Assembly: GCF_947507565.1 (NCBI RefSeq)
Contig: NC_089185.1
Location: 372,001-436,000, forward strand
Direction of reading: 5' to 3'
DNA length: 64,000 nucleotides
From: Oscarella lobularis
Taxonomy: Eukaryota; Porifera; Homoscleromorpha; Homosclerophorida; Oscarellidae
Shown here: piece after piece, positions 43,001 to 62,144 of the stretch
How the letters are laid out: each line of letters opens with the position of its first letter
Numbering within the stretch: position 1 is the stretch's first letter
Notes under the pieces: model-generated
The model's database searches: none
What the model was told of the DNA's origin: nothing
What the model saw: only the letters and a program-made list of their open reading frames with translations
Program-made: the position numbers and the translations under genes

Positions 43001-45005
43001 CTGGAACGAGCTAATTACGTACAGCGATTATTTTCTAAAGTGAGATTATCCATACGGCGTTTACTTTAGCTAAGAAACTCTTTAGTATGCTACGCGCTCG
43101 ACAAAAAGAGCACGAAACCGGGCCCATCGATTGCGTCGGTGATATTCTTTGCGAACAGGTTTGAAAAAGAATTTTGGGGGCGTTCAGCGAATTGACCGTC
43201 GTTTTTTAGGTGCCTCGTCTTACGTCGTTCATTCGCTTCTGCAGTCGTCAAATGAACGCCATCAGCCTTCTCCAATCAAAAGCGTCAAAAAGCGACGCGT
43301 TTAAAGAACTCGAAGCCGTACGGCGGAAGCGCAGAGATATTTTTCGCCGACTTAATTTTGTCTGTAGAAAATAGCGCAAGATTCTCAAACGGGCGGCCTT
43401 CCCTTGAGCAGTTTCCTACTCAGACCCATGCAAAGGGTAACAAAGTATCCTCTATTGATTTCCAAGGTGAAAAACTGAAGAAAAAACGGCACGTTCGACT
43501 TGTGACGACTTTTTGTTTGCGTCAGATTTTGCAGTACACAGCTGAAGGCCACTCGGATCATGGTGCATTGTCGGACGCCGTCAAACTGGCCGAAGATCTT
43601 TGCTCCCAAGTCAATGAAGGAGTTAGAATGCAGGAAAATTCGGACAGACTCGAGTGGCTTCAGAATAACGTCAACATTTCCTCATTGGAAGAGGTAGGAA
43701 CATTGGAGACTAATTGTCTTATTTGAAAAAATCTCGTTGCTACGCTATAGAAAGTTGTTTTCAATTCTCAAACAAATCGCGTGGGGCTGAGACGATTCCT
43801 TCATTCGGGCAATTTAAAGAAGGTTTCCTTATAAGGATTTATAGACTTTTGCAACTACTGTAGCGAGTGAATCTTTTTAGGCTCGAAGTGGTCGGGAATT
43901 ATTTGTTGTTCTATTTAACGATTTTCTAATGTTCATGAAGCCCGTGACGAAACTGTCTGCTATGTTTGACTCTTCCGATTACAAGTACGAAGTCTATCGA
44001 AAGGTGAAGGCAATGTTTTATTATTTAATCTATTGATTAATTTATTTTTTCTATTGCAGCCTGTCTTTCTTGATCAAGTGCAAGTTGAAGTGGCTCCAGC
44101 AGAACAATATGGTGAAGAAATTCGTTCTCTGGTTATTCCGTCTTTGTGGCATGCTCCTCTCTGCAGGTGACGACTGTTCGTTTCATCTTGGAGTTGGTCC
44201 GGAGAAAATAATGTTTGTGAAGGCTGAAAATCACACTGAAAGGTTAGAACAGCCTTTGAGACTTCACATAGCAGAGGGGGAAGTGTTCCTATAGAAACGC
44301 ATGGGTGAAGAAAATCACTACAGCTGTGCAATTCTACAAGCAAACAATTCGAGCCAAATATCGACAAGAAAAGGATGCATTTGGTAAGACGCAAACTGCA
44401 TTTCAAAAATGCCTAAATACATCGATACAAAAATCAGAAAAGGAAAAAGCTCGGCCTTCAGTTGGGACCCTTAGTCTCTTGGTGGCTGAAGCAGCGAATC
44501 TTCAACCTTCCGATCCAAATGGTACGTCATTGCGCAATTCAACGCATCGTGTGTGGAGATAACGCGTAACAGGGAAAAGCGATCCGTTCTGCGAAGTTCG
44601 AATGGGAACTCAAGTCCACAGAACCCAAGTAATAGAAAAGTCTTTGAATCCGAAATGGAACACGAGAGTCAGTGGGCAAATAGTCGCGTTTCTCCTTCTA
44701 AAATTTCTCTCCCCCCAGATGATTTTCTACTTGAAAGATCTAAGCAAAGATCGACTCTGCTTCACCGTCTTTGACCGCGATCTCTTTTCGCCTAGCGGTA
44801 ACTAAGCAAAGAGTCCCTGGACGTGGGCCACGCAATCTCTTTTTTTTCAGATTATCTCGGTCGTACAGAACTGCCAGTAGCCGAACTAGTCCGAGACAGC
44901 AATAGGGGATCGTTTGGAAAATGGCTTGTGCTCAAAGAGGTCTCCACCGGAGAAATACACGTAAAACTCGTTCTTAAATTGCACCCCAGGCCAAGGGCAC
45001 AATAA
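37018..45005 (+). CDS. ITSN: Intersectin, long form (EH2-coiled coil-SH3x5-DH-PH-C2)
   Basis: Multi-exon gene from ATG 37018 ([13 protein letters not shown]) to TAA 45005. Order: EH1 (37190-37545; [35 protein letters not shown]), EH2 (37830-38150; [34 protein letters not shown]), a long Glu/Arg/Ala coiled coil (38380-40600), SH3-A (40617-40870; [15 protein letters not shown]), SH3-B (41200-41380; [15 protein letters not shown]), SH3-C (41590-41740), SH3-D (41925-42165; [21 protein letters not shown]), SH3-E (42385-42565). Then come the DH domain (42705-43690; [26 protein letters not shown]), PH (43755-44380), and C2 (44440-45000; [10 protein letters not shown]). Intersectin scaffolds clathrin endocytosis with Eps15/dynamin and activates Cdc42 through DH-PH. 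In the PH domain the join 44112|44171 (58-bp intron) keeps the frame. All domains of vertebrate ITSN-L are kept. Confidence 0.95.
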
Positions 45006-45120
45006 TGAGGATTGTTTTTCTATTGCAGCTGCTACTGCACGTGCACGTTTAGCCCCGTTCCCCTACACCCTTCTAAGTGTAAAATAAGGAATTTTTTGAG
45101 TAGGAAAAAGGAAAAAAGGT

Positions 45121-46118
45121 CTACATGGCTTTGAGTCTGGCTAATTGAGCGGCGAGATCTTGATCTGTTTCTTTGGCTTTGACGCGATCGCTGGAAAGGC
45201 CAGATGCGTGGGCTCGTGGCGCTGCTGCCATCTGAAAAAAAAGTGTCAAAGACAAAAGCTTGCGTGTGCAAAGTCGACCTTTCCCGCCACTTCAATTCCA
45301 ATTTCATCCAAGACCTGATTCATTATTGCCTCGCTTTGCTCCTCGTCGCTTTCTTCACCAAGTGCGTCATCGAGAGTCTCAGTCACTGTCCCAAGAAATA
45401 GAGGTGATGTATTTTGATACTAGAAAGGGAAGCGGAAAACTGACTAATTTCTTCGGTCATATCCATTTTTGCAGATTCCATGCTGAACTGCTGCATAGTC
45501 TGCTGAAGATCTTGCGGCGTCATCTGAGCATTGACAGAAGCCATTGTCTAAAAGAACTCTAACAGGTAATAGATAAATATGCTAAATGGTACACCTCTTA
45601 CCCGCGATGCCGATGACATAGCCTGAGCCATTCCAACGTTGGCCTGCATCGCCTGAAAAAGAGAAGAACAGTGAATGATGATGAGGATCTCCCTATACCG
45701 TTGTTTGGGCTCCAACGGCTACTAATTTGCTACTGATTCCTCGCGATCGTGTCATCTGTTTTCGGACGCCAATCAGCTGCTTTGCTAGAGTTGTCGCAAG
45801 CTAAAATCCAATGAATTGATAAAGAGGAAAGGAGGAGGAGGAGGAGGAACGAACCTGTTTGTTGCCTTGTTTGGCAGCTTTTTTGATGTCCATTTCCTGG
45901 TGAAGAGTCGTTTTAGGTGAGTTGACTGTGTAAATGCGTTCTTACCAGCTGTTTTTCCTGTTTTTCGAGACCGCGACGATCTCGATCGAGATCCCGTTCC
46001 GTTTTCCGAAGCTCTCGCTTCTGCTGACGAGCCAGCGCTAATAAAAAAACCAACCAGTAAGCCTAAAGTGCAAAGACGGCGAAAAAAGACCTTTGGTGTC
46101 TCTTTTAGAGCCAAACAT
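45121..46118 (-). CDS. CHMP2B: ESCRT-III subunit CHMP2B
   Basis: About seven exons. Start ATG 46118 (MFGSKRDTK), then ALARQQKRELRKTERDLDRDRRGLEKQEKQL, EMDIKKAAKQGNKQ, LATTLAKQLIGVRKQMTRSRGISSKL, AMQANVGMAQAMSSASR, TMASVNAQMTPQDLQQTMQQFSMESAKMDMTEEI, and SDEEQSEAIMNQVLDEIGIE, ending in the MIM-like helix DLAAQLARLKAM (TAG at 45121-45123). Residue order and the NQVLDEIGIE block match CHMP2B rather than CHMP2A. ESCRT-III filaments cut membranes in multivesicular-body formation, cytokinesis and repair; the C-terminal helix recruits VPS4. It is head-to-head with SRSF2. Confidence 0.93.
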
Positions 46119-46184
46119 TCTCGCGAAATCTGAATCCGGGCGTCAGGACACCCGAAGTCCCCGTTTCTGAAAAAACTGGCAGCC
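46119..46184. promoter_or_regulatory. Bidirectional promoter CHMP2B/SRSF2
   Basis: 66 bp between the two ATGs. Next to the CHMP2B start is TCTCGCGAAA (from 46119), close to the palindromic TCTCGCGAGA element of TATA-less housekeeping promoters in animals. Shared initiation is inferred. Confidence 0.45.
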
Positions 46185-46890
46185 ATGAGTTACGGCCCTC
46201 CGCCAGACGTTCACGAAATGGTTAGCCTAAAGGTGGACAATCTGTCCTATCGGACGGCATCGGACGAATTGCGCCCGCTCTTCGAGAAATACGGCCAAGT
46301 GGGCGACATTTACATTCCCATGGATCGGGAGCGGCGCGAATCGCGCGGCTTTGCTTTCGTGCGCTACTACAGCGAAAGAGAAGCGCAGAAAGCGATGGAT
46401 CGACTCGACGGATCGGTCATAGACGGGAGAGAGATTCGCATTCAATTTGCGCGCTACGGACGCCCCGATTCGTCTCGATCGCGACATTCGGGCGGCGGCT
46501 ATCGCGGCGGCGGTAGAGCTAGGTGCGATTTCGTCGAGAAAAATCGCGTATTCGATGGTGAGGCCCCTCTTTAGGTCTCCCCACGGCCATCGCCATCGAT
46601 CGCGTTCTCGTTCGCGCGAAAGAAGAAGAAGATCGCGATCAAGGTAAAAAAAATTTTCCTAGACAATAAGAAATCGAATTTCCTTGTCCTCTTCTTCTTC
46701 TAGGAGTAGAGGACGTCGTTCTCGGTCACGTGATCGCCATCACCGCCAATCGCCTCCCGTCCACTCTCGTTCGAATTCTCCTCGTTCGGCGAGCCCAGCT
46801 CAAGATTCGGATCATTCCGGAAGTCGAAGCGGAAGTAGATGGAAAGACGACGATCGCGACTCCAATTCAGGATCAGATAGGGAACGCTGA
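46185..46890 (+). CDS. SRSF2: SR splicing factor SRSF2 (SC35)
   Basis: Three exons (46185..46522, 46575..46643, 46704..46890) encode 197 aa. [24 protein letters not shown] begins one RRM with RNP2 (LKVDNL) and RNP1 (RGFAFVRYY), with the SRSF2-type [15 protein letters not shown] end. A Gly-rich hinge leads to an RS domain ([30 protein letters not shown]). SR proteins bind exonic enhancers and promote U1/U2 recruitment in the nucleus. The length is near human SRSF2 (221 aa). Confidence 0.95.
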
Positions 46891-47300
46891 ATATGTCAAC
46901 GACAACGTTCAGTCGAGTCGCGACGGTTCAAGTCTGCGTAGCTGCTGTCATCGTGGTAGATTAGTGTGTTTTTGTGCAGGGGATGAGTGCTAATATGTGT
47001 CATTCTTTCAGATGCTGTAGTTCCAGGTGTCTCTTTTGTGCCGATGACGCTGATGCTGCAGATGCTACTAGTTCCGGGTTCCTGGGGTTCCTGCCTTTGC
47101 ATTTTTTTGCGTTCCTGGTTCCTGGCTTTGTGCACTCCTCCATTAGGCTGTTTCTATTCGGTTTCCAGCTGCTTTCGCTTTGCCGTTTCCGGTTCTTTTT
47201 CTGACTGGTTGGTTCATTGATTGCAATCTGATTTGGGTAAGGAGGTGATAAAGTAGGTTTTCTATTAAATTAATTAATAAATTTTTGCTCTATAAAAATT
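46891..47300. other. SRSF2 3' UTR and convergent intergenic space
   Basis: 410 bp with no supported gene. The stretch 47050-47130 carries repeated GTTCCTGG units (at least four imperfect copies), and a T/AT-rich zone follows (47260-47300). It most likely holds the SRSF2 3' UTR; SR-protein genes often have regulated 3' UTR exons, but no clear poison exon was traced. Confidence 0.35.
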
Positions 47301-47656
47301 CTATGACGTCTTCGTTTTGTTCTTTTCTGTTGGACTTGCGTCTTCTCGTGGAGCTTCCGTTTCTTGTTGGCTCGTTTGGGTAATAAACCTTGATAAAGTC
47401 GTCGAGATTAGCTGTTTTCTGACTGCAGTTACGTTGACACTTACCACAGCAGTAGAAGGTAGAGAAAGAACGATAAGACGAAGAGGACTACGTGGGGAAT
47501 GCTGAAACCCGTGACGACAGTCATCGCACCGAGCAGAATAATCAAAAGGAAAAACGTTGCGTTCACGGCAAAGAGCAACTGTCTGTTAACGCCTGGTTGA
47601 AATGCGGAATTCACAACGCCCTGCAACATTTTCGCCGTCTTGCGTGCGCTACGCAT
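47301..47656 (-). CDS. PKR1-like small ER membrane protein (V-ATPase assembly factor family)
   Basis: Two exons (47656-47445, 47388-47301) encode 99 aa. MRSARKTAKMLQGVVNSAFQPGVNRQLLFAVNATFF precedes two transmembrane segments (about 30-51 and 54-72), and the second exon adds a Ser/Glu/Lys-rich cytosolic tail ending KTKTS. The FQPGxNxQLLxAxxxxF block and the closing LLLLWFITQ align with yeast Pkr1 (FEPGTSPQLIIA ... VIWFINEL), an ER factor for V-ATPase Vo assembly. The homology is from memory and short, so the function is tentative. The first Met could be residue 10 (MLQGVV). Confidence 0.68.
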
Positions 47657-48202
47657 TTAACGCGCGTATAAATGACGCAAACGATAATGACGCGCCAAAA
47701 ACGCCCCCGAAGAAATTCCCCGAAGCGCCCCCCGAAGCACGCCTTGTTTGCGTGTTCGGTCATATGACAAAAACCGCATGATTTAAAATCAATTAGTTTT
47801 CTTAGCGGTCGTAACTGCGCTGGTAGCAGAAACGCGGCGTCTGTCCTCATCTCTTCGTTTTCCGGCCACTCTCGGCGATCATCACCCTCAACTTCAAGCA
47901 CTAAAGCGAATACAAAGCAGCAACCCCAGCGCAGGCGCTCGGAGGTGAGCAAAACGTCGCTCTTTATCAACAAAAGGCGGAAGAACCCTGACCCCAAAAT
48001 CTTTTGTCGAGCGTCCCAGCGTCTACCCGACCCCCAACCCAACCCGCGCTACGCGTCTCTTTCGCTTCGAAAACGTCGCGTGGGAGCCGTTCCTGGCACA
48101 GAGCTGTAGAACTCGGGGGTGTAGACGGAGGGGGGATAGGGGCAGTTGATTGCCGGGGCAATCAATAATCCGGGGGACCCCCCAACCCTGTTGATTCCAG
48201 GT
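47657..48202. promoter_or_regulatory. Divergent intergenic region PKR1-like/homeobox
   Basis: 546 bp. No coding frame is convincing. A pyrimidine-rich acceptor (gttgattccag, ending 48200) stands directly before the homeobox ATG, so the homeobox mRNA probably has a spliced 5' UTR whose first exon lies in about 47900-48100. Several G/C-rich patches occur there. Confidence 0.35.
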
Positions 48203-49644
48203 ATGGATACCCAATTCATGACGCTTTCCGACGCTGGCCGTCTGGAAGCGATCTCGTCGCGATCGAACGTCTGGCGAACGAACGTCGACGGCGGCGGGCC
48301 GCACGTCGCCGCCGAAATCGAATCGATTTTCTCCGCGGATATCCCCACGTACCCGGATGCGACGTCCGCCGCCTCGACGGCGACGACGACGACGCCGGTG
48401 CCGGTCACCGCGACGTCCGCATCCGGGAACTCCGTCGACGCTCTCTCGACGCCGACAATACACGAATTGTCCATCTGCGATTCGACGCCGCAAATTTCTC
48501 AGTATTGTTCGATCGCCGCCGATCAGGGTCTCGCGACGCTCGCATCGGCGGCGGCGACGATGCCCATGGACGCGTCTGCTATATCCGGGAACGCGTATCC
48601 CTCCGTCGATTCGACGACGGAAGCGGACGTTTTGTCCTCCCTCATGAAATCCCAGCTGGATGCAACCAGTTACAATCCGGGCTCTTTTCAATGCGCCTCT
48701 CCGTGCAGCTTTCAAACGCTCTCCGTCAGTCAACTGCCTTCGTGGTTCGACACGTATTCTTTTCCCGGCGTTTCGATGACGATGGCGACGGCGACGGCGA
48801 CGGCGACGGCGGTTGGGAGAAGGGAATCCGTTTCCAAAAAGAGGCGGAGTTCCACTTCTTCGAATGTGGCCACGTCCGGGAGAGATAGCCAGCCTAAATT
48901 TAGAAAGACGGAGAATCAATTGGCTGTCTTAGTCAAGTATTTCAGCATCAACAGGCTTCCAGACAGGCAAGAAAAGCGAATCATTATTTATAATCTACGC
49001 CATTGGATTATGATTATAGAGAGGCCGTCGAAAAGTTGGCCGAAGTGACCGGACTCACGATCAGCGAAGTAAAAAACTGGTTCAGAAACCGAAGACTTCG
49101 ATACAAAGACACAAAAGAGTTATCGAAAAGAAAACAGCCGTGAGTAGAACTTAGCTTCGTCAGATTCCTCTTTATCTCTATTTTTAGTCTCTATAACGGC
49201 CCGCTGACTCCGTCTCAGCACGCCTTGCTCGAATCCATGACCCAAACGAGCGAAACGATGAGCAATCCCTACGGAAAATACAACGAAAGAAAAACGTTCA
49301 ATCCGAGGCCCATGCTATTGCAATCCGAACAGCAACACTATCACGTGACGAGCGACGGTCCGCCGACGAGGCGGAGCGAACGGCTTCGCTACAAACAAGA
49401 GGCGAAGGCGTCGTTGGAATCGGCTCTCTATAGATTTGTCAGCAAGGAGAATGGTCACGTTGACGTCATGGCAACCGCTGCTGCTGGCGCTGGCGCCTGT
49501 GGCGGCGGATCTGAAATACCGTTCTCGTCGTCCGCCGTCGACGCTTTTCTTGAGGAGTCCGATTTTCCGTCGATTCTCATTACTCCTTCCGAGACGAAGG
49601 AGGATTGCTTGTTCGGTGACAGCGGCGACATTTCCCACTCTTTT

Positions 49645-49676
<32 letters not shown>

Positions 49677-50589
49677 TGGGTCCTCGCATCTGTCTCCGCC
49701 TCTTTCGTCGTCTTCTGATATGACGCCGCCGACGACGCCGTCCTTGGGATTTTTCTCACCGTCGTCTTCCGACGCGCATCCTGGTGCTATCTTTGCGAAT
49801 CATCAGAGTCCTTTTGATTCTGCTTTTGATGACGTTAGTCCTTTTAGCCTTTCTTCTCTTCTATGGCCACGTAGTAGTCTCCTTTCTATTTTCAGGTGTC
49901 CGAAGACGCGTTTGGCGAAGTCAAAGAGTCGTTGCATGGGCTCTTTACGGCCTATTTGCCTGACTCTAATGACCGAAAGGAGGTGCGTGTACACTCCTTG
50001 CTTGTCATAGCCTATACATATACACATGTCTACAGCTTCTCAAGACTCTCCTTCGAGATCTGAATGTCAGGGAAAAGACGGCTGTTCAGCAATTGGTCTA
50101 TTCACGATCAGATGACCGGTGCGTTTTAATTAATTGCTTTTTATTTTTATCCGCTACTGAAACTCTATTTCTAGATATGAAGTGACTCCACAGAATCAAG
50201 CCAAAGAAGCGTGGAAGGAACTGGAAGAACGTTTCAGTGTCGCCAAGGTAACAAACAGCGCAACCACAGAAGTGAGAACACTCCTTCGACAAAATGGGGT
50301 TTCGTCTTACGTCTTATTTATTATAAGGCTGCTGGGAGGGGTTCCGGGGTGGACACACCTCCCCGAAGCAACCATTCTGACGATTCCTCGAACGAAGGAT
50401 CCCCTTCCTCTCCTCTCGACCCGAACATGGTCGAGGGACTGAAGTGTATGTTTCAGTCTCACCGAGACTATTTGCATGCGGTGGCAAAGAATCTTGGTGT
50501 CGGTACGATCGGATATGACGTCGTTTTGGCAGGACAATTATCACTCTTTTGTAGGATCTGTGGTTATGATGAAACAGGAAGATCAGTGA
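48203..50589 (+). CDS. Divergent homeodomain transcription factor, 660 aa
   Basis: Eight exons (48203..48966, 49020..49139, 49188..49833, 49896..49982, 50036..50118, 50175..50247, 50328..50502, 50555..50589). A Ser/Thr/Ala-rich N-terminus with a polar (MATATATATA) run leads to one homeodomain at about residues 228-287. It reads KFRKTENQLAVLVKYFSINRLPDR|EAVEKLAEVTGLTISEVKNWFRNRRLRYK: three helices with the invariant W, F, N and R of recognition helix 3 (WFRNRR, 275-280). The exon 1/2 junction inside the homeodomain uses a GC donor (ACAG|GCAAG). The C-terminal half has a 9-10 Pro run, Ser/Pro-rich stretches and helical segments without a known domain. No paired, POU, LIM, CUT or TALE partner was seen, and I cannot assign a class. 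Confidence 0.82.
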
Positions 50590-50827
50590 CCTCCTCCGCT
50601 TAGAACTTCGTATTTTAGCATTCCCCCCTTTTTTGCTTTTTTCCTTTTTTTTTTCTTCTCTTCGCTGTTCTTTTTTCCCCGCCGTTTTTAGCATTAGATC
50701 AGGAACCTCGTTCAGACGTCACATGACGCACCGGAACGTCGTTCATTCGCATCCGGGTGTACTTTAGGGAAAGAAACCTGGTCGTTTTCTTGCTCGAACA
50801 CACAGACGCGTTCCACGAACGACTCCC
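50590..50827. other. Homeobox 3' UTR and ROS1 promoter
   Basis: 238 bp. T-rich for the first 100 bp, then GC-richer, with ACGTCACATGACGCA (about 50718), a CRE-like palindrome that may act in the ROS1 promoter. Confidence 0.3.
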
Positions 50828-60074
<9,247 letters not shown>

Positions 60075-60193
60075 AAAGGTATACGTACAGTAGACAGACA
60101 GACACAATTAAACTGTGTAGCAATGGGATTCGCATTAATAATTTAAATCAATCGTTATTGTGCAAAGTCGAATCCGTAGTTTGCTATACAATG

Positions 60194-62098
60194 CTACCCC
60201 TTTCCGCGCTTCCTGTTGTAGAGGACAACTTCTAGATTATTTTGCGCTCCTTTGTGGTTGGGATTGAGTGATAGGGCCTGTCGTAGATTCGTCTCAGCCT
60301 CGTCTGAACGACCCATTTGGTATAACAAAGTACCCAGATTAAAATAGGCTTCCGTGTAAGAAGGCAGAACGGCGAGAGCCTTGCGAAACACTTCTTCAGC
60401 CTCTTTATAACGTTTAGTTTCTCCGTATAAGCTGGCCAAGTTGTTGTAGGCCTGGGCGTGATCTGGCTTAATTTGAATCACCTCTTCGAATCGTTTTTCA
60501 GCTTCTTTTATCCTGCCCAGTTTCATAAGTGTAGCTGCGAGGTTGTTTAGAGCTTGAGGCTTAGTATAGGAAGAGGCGAGAGATTTTTCAAAAAGTCTCG
60601 CCGCCTCTTCCAGATTCCCTTCATCCGATAGAACGTTGCCCAAATTGAACGTGGCCTCGGTGTAGTCAGGTTCCAACAGGAGGGCTCTTTGGTACAGATC
60701 TTTTGCAGTGGCAACTTCTCCTCTATTTTTTAACTCCAGCCCGTAGTTGCTATACATTTTCACATTAGTCGGGTTTATTTTGACTCCTGATTTATACAAG
60801 TTTATATCCGTCTGCCAATCCCAGTTTCTACTCATCGTTTTTGCGGTCATTAGTAGTAGAGTGAAACCGAGCCCAATTTGAGCGATTTTTCCGTAGCGTT
60901 TCCTTATGCGATTGTATCCGATTGCTATCAGCATGCAAAATCCCATGCTAGGCATGTAGAGAACCCGTTCGGCCACCACAAATCCAACTTGGAAAACGAT
61001 CCCCATAGCTGGTACAAAAGGTAGCACGAGAAAGGCTAAGCCCAAGCCAACAGCCACCCGATCAGACCGCTTAGGACAAAGCAGCACATAGACAGCAAAG
61101 ACAGCAATTGTCAGATAAAGAAAAAGTGATGCTAAGTTGTACGCGTCCGTAAAGTTGTGAATTAGCGGCAACGAGCCGAGCGACCAATCGCAGCAGAGTC
61201 CATAAGGACACAAAAGCAGCCAGGCGTTAAACGAATAAATGTAGCTAAAACTCAGTATTCTTGTAAGACGATTTTCGTGAAACGATGCGCGAAGTTCGTC
61301 CGACTTAAATATTGGTTTTGCGCCCGCATTCATTGCTAGGCGAAAATTAAGTAGAACGACGAGACTCGTTGTCAGAACAGATATTCGAGTAATAGTACCC
61401 ACTGGAAAGCTGGCTGACTGTTTTGCTTTGTTTCCTCTGTTTTTGAACCACGTCACTAAGACGTCGTAGTGCAAAAAGAGGTCGTAGGCTGCGCACACTC
61501 CTAGACACGTTATTCCCTGCTCTTTACTGAGCATCGAGCAGATTCCTTGAACGAGAGTATTGGCTAGCCAAAGCCAGCATTTTATTCCTCCATCGTAGTC
61601 GCAACACTTCACGTAGCAAATAAAGGAAAGTAGAAAGAAGAAGCCGCTCAGTAATTCAGCTCGTCCCACGACATTTGCTACGGCTTCAGAGTGCACGCTG
61701 TGCACGGCAAAAAGAAGCCCAGTTACTAGAGCCATTTGTTTCCTTTTAGGAAATACTGTCTGAAGCGCGTAGACAAATAGAACGGTGACGGCAGCGTGCA
61801 GACAGACATTAACTAAGTGATAGGTATACGGTTCTAGTCCTGCTACGGCGTAGTTGAGATAGCGATAAGACAGGACAGTGATGGGTCGATATGACTTGTG
61901 ACTCACTTCGCGACTCATTGCTCCTCCCCAAAAATCGTTGACCCACAAGTTCGACAGAGGAGTCGCGTCGGTGCGAATGTCATCGTTCTTTAATATGCCG
62001 CGATGGTCGTCAAAAACGAAGCCTCCTTGAAGCGAATTCCAATAGACGATGACGGCGACGAAACCGCACGCAACTAGCTCCGCCCCCCTCGAAGCCAT
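60194..62098 (-). CDS. TMTC: TMTC-family O-mannosyltransferase, intronless
   Basis: 634 aa from ATG 62098 (MASRGAELVACGFVA). The frame stays open to another ATG at 62320 (708 aa), but the extra part is antisense to ZRANB3 exon 1 and lacks family similarity, so the shorter start is preferred. First luminal loop: GGF(V)FDDHRGILKNDDI with the diacidic motif of GT-C enzymes; then DFWGG...HKSYRPITVLSYR, LLFAVHSVHSEAVANVVGRAEL and VGFVVAERVLYMPSMGFCML, about ten transmembrane helices. Five or more TPR units complete the C-terminus (for example AQAYNNLASLYGETKRYKEAEEVFRKALAVLP). TMTC1-4 attach O-mannose to cadherin EC domains in the ER. The paralogue is unclear, TMTC4-like by the WLLLCPYGLCCDWSLG block. 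Its stop is 119 bp from that of ROS1. Confidence 0.92.
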   Translation of the reverse strand: MASRGAELVACGFVAVIVYWNSLQGGFVFDDHRGILKNDDIRTDATPLSNLWVNDFWGGAMSREVSHKSYRPITVLSYRYLNYAVAGLEPYTYHLVNVCLHAAVTVLFVYALQTVFPKRKQMALVTGLLFAVHSVHSEAVANVVGRAELLSGFFFLLSFICYVKCCDYDGGIKCWLWLANTLVQGICSMLSKEQGITCLGVCAAYDLFLHYDVLVTWFKNRGNKAKQSASFPVGTITRISVLTTSLVVLLNFRLAMNAGAKPIFKSDELRASFHENRLTRILSFSYIYSFNAWLLLCPYGLCCDWSLGSLPLIHNFTDAYNLASLFLYLTIAVFAVYVLLCPKRSDRVAVGLGLAFLVLPFVPAMGIVFQVGFVVAERVLYMPSMGFCMLIAIGYNRIRKRYGKIAQIGLGFTLLLMTAKTMSRNWDWQTDINLYKSGVKINPTNVKMYSNYGLELKNRGEVATAKDLYQRALLLEPDYTEATFNLGNVLSDEGNLEEAARLFEKSLASSYTKPQALNNLAATLMKLGRIKEAEKRFEEVIQIKPDHAQAYNNLASLYGETKRYKEAEEVFRKALAVLPSYTEAYFNLGTLLYQMGRSDEAETNLRQALSLNPNHKGAQNNLEVVLYNRKRGKG

Positions 62099-62144
62099 TG
62101 TGCCGTTGATATCAGTAGGCGCATTTTTCGACTGCGTCACTGCG
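62099..62144. promoter_or_regulatory. Divergent start region TMTC/ZRANB3 (46 bp)
   Basis: Only 46 bp separate the preferred ATGs. Alternative upstream ATGs (62320 for TMTC, 62049 for ZRANB3) would make the two coding regions overlap antisense. No known motif was recognised within it. Confidence 0.45.

Noticed and set aside
47611-48161. Minus-strand open frames between the PKR1-like and homeobox genes (up to 143 aa)
   Set aside because: No domain, odd composition (Cys/Arg/Trp rich), and overlap with the PKR1-like 5' end. Not supported as genes.
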